In this document: one piece after another, positions 5,132-11,024 of the stretch
Layout: every line of letters starts with the position of its first letter
Position numbering within the stretch: position 1 is the stretch's first letter
Assembly (NCBI GenBank): GCA_031255655.1
Contig: JAIRSB010000055.1
Location: forward strand, 1-11,024
Reading direction: 5' to 3'
DNA from: Spirochaetaceae bacterium
GTDB taxonomy: Bacteria > Spirochaetota > Spirochaetia > Treponematales > Breznakiellaceae
Length of the DNA stretch: 11,024 nucleotides
Notes under the pieces: model-generated
Database searches by the model: none
What the model was told of the DNA's origin: nothing
Seen by the model: the letters and a program-made list of their open reading frames with translations, nothing else
Made by a program: the position numbers and the translations under genes

Positions 5132-6091
5132 ATGGAAAACACGGATGCGGAAACTTTGGCCCGGAGCCTCATCCAGGAAGCCTACGAAAAACTGAAGGAG
5201 ACTAACCCGGAAGAAGCTCTTGGAAAATTAGAACAGGCTTTGCGAGTTGATTATACACAGCAGGAGGCGCTTTACGCGCTAAAGTGCCTTAACTGGTGGC
5301 TTGAACGGATAAAGAATTCAAATAACGCCGGATCATCAGATGACGGTCCCTACAACAGGGGCGGATTTTTGCTTTCCCAGTGGAAGAGTTATTACAGCTT
5401 TCTTGACCTTGTTGGAGGCGGATACGAAAGATGCCAGTACGCGATTAGGCATTTTGTATACGCGCTGGCTCTGCAAAGCTACCAGGAGGTTCTTGCCGAA
5501 GGCATATTACGGCACGACCCAGAACTATTGGAACAGATGGGGCGCTGTTACAAGGGTATGGGATGCTATGAAGAAGCGTTAAGCTACATTAAGCAGGCGG
5601 TGCAATTCAAACGGGAAGACGCGGCTACTATATCGGCTCTGGCGGATGTTTACGCGCTGTTGGGCGAAACCAAAGCAGCGAAGGCTTTATTCCGCGAGGC
5701 TTTGTTCATAGACCCGCAGTGTGTTGACTTGGACAGTATGGAGTCCGGCCTAATTCTTTCGCTGGTAAAACGTGTTTCAGAAATGGGATATTCTGGGCCG
5801 GAGTTGCTGGAATGGCTTCCGGTTTATGGGACTTTGTTCGGTGTTTTCACGGTGAAGCGGGAGCTTAAACTTGCTGAACTTGGCAGGCTTAAACAACGAA
5901 TTTTTGATTTAGAAAGCAAGCTTCGCGGTAATTCTGTTGAGGAAAATATTTTAACGCCGTCTTTGCTGAATAAATATTTGTGGCTGATAGATCATTACGA
6001 GGGTAAAGACGACAGCGGCGCTTTGATAGATGAAATTAAATTGAAGATAAAAATTATTAAGCCGGTCATTTTTGAGCGGTATATGTGTTAG
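5132..6091 (+). CDS. TPR-repeat protein upstream of greA
   Basis: A 319-residue protein with no signal peptide, predicted cytoplasmic. Residues about 9-45 form a degenerate TPR (AYEKLKETNPEEALGKLEQAL). Two clearer TPRs lie at about 129-163 (GRCYKGMGCYEEALSYIKQA) and 164-198 (ADVYALLGETKAAKALFREA). The region 50-125 is Trp/Tyr-rich helix without a recognised motif. About 240-265 is charged and could form a short coiled coil (LGRLKQRIFDLESKLR). TPRs are protein-docking scaffolds, so it may partner the helical N-terminus of the next gene product; that is inferred only from context. An in-frame TAG (5126-5128) just upstream fixes ATG 5132 as the earliest start, but there is no ribosome site at normal distance (AGGCGG at 5105-5110 is 21 bases away). 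It ends 21 bases before greA, so co-transcription is likely. Confidence 0.85.
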   Translation: MENTDAETLARSLIQEAYEKLKETNPEEALGKLEQALRVDYTQQEALYALKCLNWWLERIKNSNNAGSSDDGPYNRGGFLLSQWKSYYSFLDLVGGGYERCQYAIRHFVYALALQSYQEVLAEGILRHDPELLEQMGRCYKGMGCYEEALSYIKQAVQFKREDAATISALADVYALLGETKAAKALFREALFIDPQCVDLDSMESGLILSLVKRVSEMGYSGPELLEWLPVYGTLFGVFTVKRELKLAELGRLKQRIFDLESKLRGNSVEENILTPSLLNKYLWLIDHYEGKDDSGALIDEIKLKIKIIKPVIFERYMC

Positions 6092-6112
6092 GAAAGGAAA
6101 GGCAGGATTAAA

Positions 6113-8803
6113 ATGTCAGAAACGCTTCTTACAAACGTACATAATATGTTGAACGAAGAAAAATTCACGCGCGCGACTCTCAGCAATTATTCTATTGACC
6201 GGTTTAAGGAATTGGACACTGTGCTGGCCAATGCAAAAAAAGAGCACATCATAAACGATATAAAAAATATTTGTGATGAACATCTTAGTCATTCAAAGAA
6301 CAGCATCATAGCGATTTATTTTTCGGGTATGATAGCGCTTTCCCAGAATATAATTGATGACGCCGCGCTTGTTAATCTTACCGGAATTTTTGTTGATAAC
6401 CATAAATGGAATATAGTTAAATATCTCTGTGAACGTATATTGGAATACGGCGAATCGAAATTCGCGCTGCGTACTTTGGGTGAATGTTACAAAAATGACA
6501 GTGAAGAAGAAAAACTCTTTGAAGTATGGAAGCGGCTTGTGAAAGTAGATGCCGAAGAAGCGGATATTGCCAAACTGCTTGCGGAACGCGCAGAAAAGAT
6601 GTCGGAAATTGACGAGGCTGTGGATTATTTCAAAAAGGCGCTGCACCGCTACGTAAACAAGCAGTTATTCACGAATGTGCGGGAAATATGGCTTAAACTG
6701 TTAGATTATCATCCCGAGGATATAGATTTCTTTCTTTCTGTCCAAAACAAAATTGCAAAAAACATCAGCGTCGATAAGGCGGTGTCGTTGCTTACCGATG
6801 TGTATAATTCGCGCAGGAAACACAATGATTTTAACACATCAATTATGATTCTGAAATTAATTCTAAATTATGATGAGCGCGACGCTTTTGCCAGAAAAGA
6901 AATAACAGAGTGTTTTAGGCAGAAATACGCGCGTCACAGCCAGTTGGAAGAATATATAAAAATATCGAATCTTACTCAGAATTGGCGCAACGTGCATGAA
7001 GCGATATTAGATTTTGAAAAGCACATTGCGTTCGACAAAGGGAACTTCGTGTATCACAGAACTTGGGGCGTGGGACGAATAGCGAAAGTCGAAGGTGATG
7101 ATATTTTAATAGATTTTTCAAAAAAACGCTCGCACGGGATGTCGCTAAAAATGGCAGTTGACGCTCTGCAAACTCTGGAAAAAACGCATATTTGGGTTCT
7201 AAAAGCGACCATGAGTAAAGAAAAGCTGCGTGAAAAAGTGAAAAGCGATCCTGAATGGACATTGCGCACCATAATTAAAAGTTACGATAATTTCTGCGAT
7301 TTTAAACGCATAAAAGCGGAACTCGTGCCTTCCGTGCTTTCCGCGGGCGAGTGGGCGTCGTGGAATACCAAAGCCCACACCATTCTTAAAGATAATCCTG
7401 TATTCGGCGTTAGCACGGATAACATAAACATACACACGGTACGCGGACGCTCTTTGAGTAAAGAAGAAAAGTTATACGGCGAATTCAAAGCCGAAAAGAA
7501 ATTTTTTAACAGGCTTTCTTTAATCAGGGAATACGCACGTGAAATAAAAGATATAGAACCGGATTCGGAACATTTTAACGAGATGGCAGCCTTCTTTGCC
7601 GGATACTTAAAACCAAATGCTCCGGTAAATGAAAATACGGTAACATCGTATCTACTGCTAAAAGATTTGTCCGCCTCATTCGCGTTTTTATCTTCTCTAA
7701 TCCATTTGAATTTTACCGCGATGTTTGAACGTATCGAGAATTTGCCATTGTTGTTCCAGCGTCTTAAAGATGAAAAAACAAAAAAAGATTTTCTTGCACA
7801 AATTAAACTTTTCATACAGGAGTGGCAGGATATTTATATAAGGCTTTTTCCGTACGCTCTCACTACTTACATCATTGATGAGCTTAAACAGGCCGGATAC
7901 GAGAATAAAATTGTCGCCATGATACGCGGCTGTTTTGAAAATTACAGGAATAACCGCGAGGCGGTGGTGTGGCTTTATCGTAATTACCGTGAAGATCCAT
8001 TGTTCACCGCTGTTGGGTTGAGCGATGAAAAAATAATTATCACGCTGATACATCTGCTTGAATTGACTTACCGCGAGATAGACAATCACCGCGACACGGC
8101 GGATAACAAAAAGATAAACAAACAGGTATATTCTATTTTGTTCAAAGAAAATCTGCTTGACAACTACATTGACAGCGCGGGGCCTGAAACAATTCTGCGG
8201 GTTTATACGCTTATCGATGACGTTAAATATCTTGACCCGGCGAATAAACTAAATCTTAGAAATCGTATACTTGATAAATATCCTACATTCAAGTTTTTGG
8301 GAACGGCGGAAAAAGATATTATTACCCGCACGCTCATCGTTACCATTGCGAAATATGACGAAAAACAAAAACAGCTTGACCGCATCATGGCGGAAGATAT
8401 TCCGGCTAATTCAAAAGAAATAGCTTTTGCGCTGTCTTTGGGCGATTTAAGGGAAAATGCGGAATACAAAGCGGCAAAAGAAAAGCAAGAAATTCTCAAT
8501 TCGACTGTAGCCAAACTGAAAAATGAAATAGAGCGTGCCCAGCTTTTTGACCCTTCCACAGTAAATACTTCTCGTGTTTCCTTTGGAACTGTGGCTGCAC
8601 TTACAAACGAGGCAACCGGTATGGACGAAGTTTACACGATACTTGGTCCGTGGGAATCCGACCCGGATAACAAAATAATTTCGTATCTGTCGCCGTTCGG
8701 CAGCGCACTTATGAACAAGCGCAGGGGTGAAAAATTCGATTTTGAAATCAACGACGAAAAGGTAACATATACGTTAAAAGATATTGCCGCCGCGAATTTG
8801 TAA
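6113..8803 (+). CDS. greA: Spirochaete-type giant transcription elongation factor GreA
   Basis: An 896-residue protein whose last 150-170 residues are a full GreA. GreA enters the RNA polymerase secondary channel and stimulates cleavage of backtracked RNA. The coiled-coil tip motif GDLRENAEY is at 777-785, with both acidic residues D778 and E781 that position the catalytic metal. An FKBP-like C-terminal domain follows (VSFGTVAALTNEATG, later LSPFGSALMNKRRGEKF). The first 300 or so residues are helical, with TPR-like units near 117-180. At 307-340 the pattern F-D-K-G-N-F-V-Y-H-R-T-W-G-V-G-R-I resembles the Tudor-like polymerase-binding fold of CarD/UvrD tails; this is my inference. Residues 360-730 are helical and unassigned. 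The long architecture is known in spirochaetes. AGGA at 6104-6107 is five bases before ATG. It follows the TPR gene by 21 bases, and the CCA gene starts 6 bases after its stop. Confidence 0.93.
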   Translation: MSETLLTNVHNMLNEEKFTRATLSNYSIDRFKELDTVLANAKKEHIINDIKNICDEHLSHSKNSIIAIYFSGMIALSQNIIDDAALVNLTGIFVDNHKWNIVKYLCERILEYGESKFALRTLGECYKNDSEEEKLFEVWKRLVKVDAEEADIAKLLAERAEKMSEIDEAVDYFKKALHRYVNKQLFTNVREIWLKLLDYHPEDIDFFLSVQNKIAKNISVDKAVSLLTDVYNSRRKHNDFNTSIMILKLILNYDERDAFARKEITECFRQKYARHSQLEEYIKISNLTQNWRNVHEAILDFEKHIAFDKGNFVYHRTWGVGRIAKVEGDDILIDFSKKRSHGMSLKMAVDALQTLEKTHIWVLKATMSKEKLREKVKSDPEWTLRTIIKSYDNFCDFKRIKAELVPSVLSAGEWASWNTKAHTILKDNPVFGVSTDNINIHTVRGRSLSKEEKLYGEFKAEKKFFNRLSLIREYAREIKDIEPDSEHFNEMAAFFAGYLKPNAPVNENTVTSYLLLKDLSASFAFLSSLIHLNFTAMFERIENLPLLFQRLKDEKTKKDFLAQIKLFIQEWQDIYIRLFPYALTTYIIDELKQAGYENKIVAMIRGCFENYRNNREAVVWLYRNYREDPLFTAVGLSDEKIIITLIHLLELTYREIDNHRDTADNKKINKQVYSILFKENLLDNYIDSAGPETILRVYTLIDDVKYLDPANKLNLRNRILDKYPTFKFLGTAEKDIITRTLIVTIAKYDEKQKQLDRIMAEDIPANSKEIAFALSLGDLRENAEYKAAKEKQEILNSTVAKLKNEIERAQLFDPSTVNTSRVSFGTVAALTNEATGMDEVYTILGPWESDPDNKIISYLSPFGSALMNKRRGEKFDFEINDEKVTYTLKDIAAANL

Positions 8804-8809
8804 TATCTC

Positions 8810-10192
8810 ATGTTGTTTGCTGTGCGAGCCGTGTCGAAAATCAACAAGATAGCGATTCCTCCATTGTTACGGGAAATCGCCGCTGTTTTCAACGCGCATG
8901 GGAAGCAGGTCTTTCTGGTGGGCGGAGCCGTGCGGGATATGCTGCGTGGAACCAGTCACGTTGACTGGGATTTGGCAAGCGACGCCCGCCCTGAAGAGGT
9001 TATGGCGATATTCCCCGTCGTTATACCCACCGGCATAAAACACGGAACTGTAACCATCCGGTATAAAAAACATTCAATCGAGGTTACCACCTACCGCAGA
9101 GACGGCGATTATGGGGACGGCAGACATCCTGACCGCATAGAATACGCATCAGGCATAGAAGAAGACCTTTCGCGCCGCGATTTTACCATGAACGCCATCG
9201 CCGCGGAATTGCCAGGCGGGCGTATTTTAGACCCATACTGTGGAAGAGCGGACATCGAAAACAGATTTATACGCTGCGTAGGCAAGGCGGAAGACCGCCT
9301 GAATGAAGACGGCCTACGGGCGCTGCGGGCATTACGTTTTGCCTCGCAGCTTAGTTTTGACATTGACGAAGAACTTTTACAGGCAATTAAATCGAATCCC
9401 GAAATGATTCATCCAGTCTCGATAGAACGTGTAAAACTAGAATTCGATAAGATAATAGCTTCTGATAAGCCGTCTACCGCTTTGTTATATATGGAAAAAT
9501 GCGGATTGCTGCGGCTTATACTGCCAGAACTCTTGCGCTGCCGCGGCGTTGAGCAAAAGGGTTATCATCGTTTTGATGTGCTGGACCACAGCTTGCTTGC
9601 CTGCGATTACGCGGCGCGCAACGGATACAGGCAAAGCGTTAGGATTGCGGCACTTTTCCATGATATAGGCAAGCCTAAAACGGCAAAACGCGGCGATTCC
9701 GGCGTTTGGACTTTTTACAACCATGAAACCGCGTCCGCGGATATTACGCGGTCAATAATGACGCGGCTTCGCTACTCCAATGCCGAGATTGACGAAACTG
9801 CCCATCTTGTAAGGGAACATATGTTCAATTATACCCCTTCGTGGAGCGAAAGCGCCGTGCGCCGTTTCGTGCGCCGCGCCGGAGAGAAAAATCTATCCGC
9901 CCTATTTGATTTGCGCCGCGCCGATTCGTTTGGAATGACCGGCGCGGAACCTCCATTGGATATGCTATTCGATTTTCAAGACGCCATCAATTCAACACTT
10001 GCTAAAGGGCGGGCTCTTTCCCTGAAAGATCTTGCCGTAAACGGAAAAGATTTGATGCAGGCCGGTATTCCGTGCGGCAAGCGCATGGGCTTAATTCTGG
10101 GGCAATTATTGGAAGCCGTACTTGACGACCCTGATTTGAACACAAAAGAAAAACTGTTAGAAATAGCGTTGGCATACGCCGGACAAAATTAA
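8810..10192 (+). CDS. cca: CCA-adding enzyme / poly(A) polymerase family, with HD domain
   Basis: A 460-residue class II nucleotidyltransferase, expected to complete or repair the CCA 3' end of tRNA in the cytoplasm. The head has LVGGAVRDML (37-46) followed by the metal-binding pair D52 and D54 in VDWDLASDA. Next come RRDFTMNA (122-129) and EDGLR (166-170), the EDxxR base-selection motif, then LRALRFASQL and the neck motif SIERVKLEF (204-212). An HD phosphohydrolase domain follows, with H284-D285 in ALFHDIGKP; this domain in CCA enzymes usually acts on 2',3'-cyclic phosphates or 2'-phosphates. Poly(A) or A-only activity cannot be excluded by sequence. ATG 8810 starts 6 bases after the greA stop with no ribosome site, so translational coupling is possible. 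GTG 8822 or GTG 8831 are alternative starts that keep all motifs. Confidence 0.92.
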   Translation: MLFAVRAVSKINKIAIPPLLREIAAVFNAHGKQVFLVGGAVRDMLRGTSHVDWDLASDARPEEVMAIFPVVIPTGIKHGTVTIRYKKHSIEVTTYRRDGDYGDGRHPDRIEYASGIEEDLSRRDFTMNAIAAELPGGRILDPYCGRADIENRFIRCVGKAEDRLNEDGLRALRALRFASQLSFDIDEELLQAIKSNPEMIHPVSIERVKLEFDKIIASDKPSTALLYMEKCGLLRLILPELLRCRGVEQKGYHRFDVLDHSLLACDYAARNGYRQSVRIAALFHDIGKPKTAKRGDSGVWTFYNHETASADITRSIMTRLRYSNAEIDETAHLVREHMFNYTPSWSESAVRRFVRRAGEKNLSALFDLRRADSFGMTGAEPPLDMLFDFQDAINSTLAKGRALSLKDLAVNGKDLMQAGIPCGKRMGLILGQLLEAVLDDPDLNTKEKLLEIALAYAGQN

Positions 10193-10299
10193 AACCGGCG
10201 TAAAGCGTAATTTGCCCCTTGTACAAACGCCGAAAACCCGTCCGCGTTTACGAACGGCTAGGGCTTGCGAATTTTAGATTTAGGCATTAGTATTTAAAT
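10193..10299 (+). promoter_or_regulatory. Intergenic gap with promoter placed for a leaderless transcript
   Basis: TTGCGA (10265-10270), a 17-base spacer and TAGTAT (10288-10293) form a good sigma-70-type promoter. Its predicted start falls at about 10299-10301, on the ATG at 10300. The gap also has CGGCGT (10196-10201) and ACGCCG (10226-10231), which could pair with a 24-base loop, but with no T-run this is a weak terminator candidate for the upstream operon. Confidence 0.45.
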
Positions 10300-11024
10300 A
10301 TGTTACGGTTTTTAAGCATTACCTTTCTTATGATAGGTTTTTCAGTCATAATTTTGACGGCGCAAGATAAATATCCTTCGGGAAGCAATGTCGATGAGAC
10401 ATCCGAACTCATTATACCCATCCATGTCCTATTGCAAAACGCGATGAGCGGACGCATCACTTGGCAGCCTGATTGGCCGTCCAGCATTCCGGTTGACGCA
10501 TTCAATATTCTAAATGATGAGTGGGCGCATAATGTATCCGCCGTAACTCTGTTGAACGGGAATATTAAATTGACCGCGAGGCGAGATGAACAGGGTTTGT
10601 TCACCGAATTTCCTGTTTTTATGAACGGAATTTTTTATCAGTTTAAGACGCGCTTCGATTCAAAAGGACGAATAAGCGGGTTTGCGATGGACGGCGAATC
10701 CCCGATTGAAATAGAATTTCTTGCCTTTGAAAACGCGGACGGCAAACCGTCGCTGGCTCGCATTCGCAACGGAGGTGTATGGTTGTTCGCGTCATTACTT
10801 GACCAAAACGGATTATCCCTTGAAACATGGTACGACGCTGGTGGAACTCCGCTGGCGGTTTTTTCAGCGCAGTCCGAAAATGGGCAGGTTCGATTTTACA
10901 AATACGCAATTCAGTCTTCGCCTGAAGAAATGGGGAACGCGCCACAAACTGATAAAAGCCCTAACATAACCGCTCCGTCCGGCACGAAAGTTCCTACCAT
11001 CGTGATGGCTCCGGGTTCCATTGT
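10300..11024 (+). CDS. Exported protein of unknown function, cut by the window edge
   Basis: The frame stays open from ATG 10300 to the last base (241 codons, no stop). The N-terminus MLRFLSITFLMIGFSVII is a typical signal peptide, with a likely cleavage site LTA/QD near residue 21. The mature part is mixed and beta-rich, without cysteines or a motif I recognise. It contains WQPDWPSSIPVDAFNIL, then GNIKLTARRDEQGLFTEFPVFMNGIFYQFKT as strand-like runs, and later GGVWLFASLLDQNGLSLETWYDAGG. From about residue 208 it becomes Pro/Ser/Thr-rich (SSPEEMGNAPQTDKSPN), like a linker to another domain beyond the window. An in-frame TAG at 10288-10290 makes ATG 10300 the first start. There is no ribosome site; the promoter position suggests a leaderless mRNA. 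I cannot name a family; periplasmic or outer-membrane location is inferred. Confidence 0.8.
   Translation, partial: MLRFLSITFLMIGFSVIILTAQDKYPSGSNVDETSELIIPIHVLLQNAMSGRITWQPDWPSSIPVDAFNILNDEWAHNVSAVTLLNGNIKLTARRDEQGLFTEFPVFMNGIFYQFKTRFDSKGRISGFAMDGESPIEIEFLAFENADGKPSLARIRNGGVWLFASLLDQNGLSLETWYDAGGTPLAVFSAQSENGQVRFYKYAIQSSPEEMGNAPQTDKSPNITAPSGTKVPTIVMAPGSI

Noticed and set aside
10193..10235. Rho-independent terminator after the CCA gene
   Set aside because: The stem is 6 bp with a 24-base loop and is followed by A's rather than T's on the plus strand.

Overview
The window looks like a chromosomal segment from a spirochaete, most likely Treponema or a close relative. The best evidence is the 896-residue GreA at 6113-8803. 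GreA is about 160 residues in most bacteria, but a form of about 900 residues with a helical-repeat N-terminus is typical of spirochaetes. The poly-G tract inside a surface-type lipoprotein gene also fits, since such tracts are well known in Treponema. The exact species cannot be read from the sequence.

The left part (1-4269) is read on the minus strand. A copper-type P1B ATPase (copA, 1939-4269) is followed by about 870 bases of non-coding DNA, then a repeat-module lipoprotein gene that starts at 981 and runs off the left edge. That gene is broken by a frameshift exactly at a run of 13 G (coding strand). Two modules continue in another frame beyond the run, which is the layout of a slipped-strand phase-variable gene. 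The non-coding stretch holds a 96-bp REP-like palindrome, an uninterrupted array of 25 units of exactly 23 bp, a 21-bp inverted repeat bounding that array, and a half copy of the REP-like element.

The middle part (4270-5131) is a divergent intergenic region with promoters for copA (minus) and for a small TSCPD-domain protein (plus, 4648-4929). A strong hairpin lies between them.

The right part (5132-11024) is read on the plus strand: a TPR protein, giant GreA, an HD-domain CCA-adding/poly(A) polymerase-family enzyme, and an exported protein that runs off the right edge. The TPR, greA and CCA genes are closely spaced (21 and 6 bases) and probably form one operon joining transcription elongation with RNA 3'-end processing. 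The last gene has a promoter placed so that its transcript may be leaderless.

The strongest candidates for something undescribed are the phase-variable lipoprotein and the 23-bp palindromic array with its nested duplication and bounding inverted repeat.
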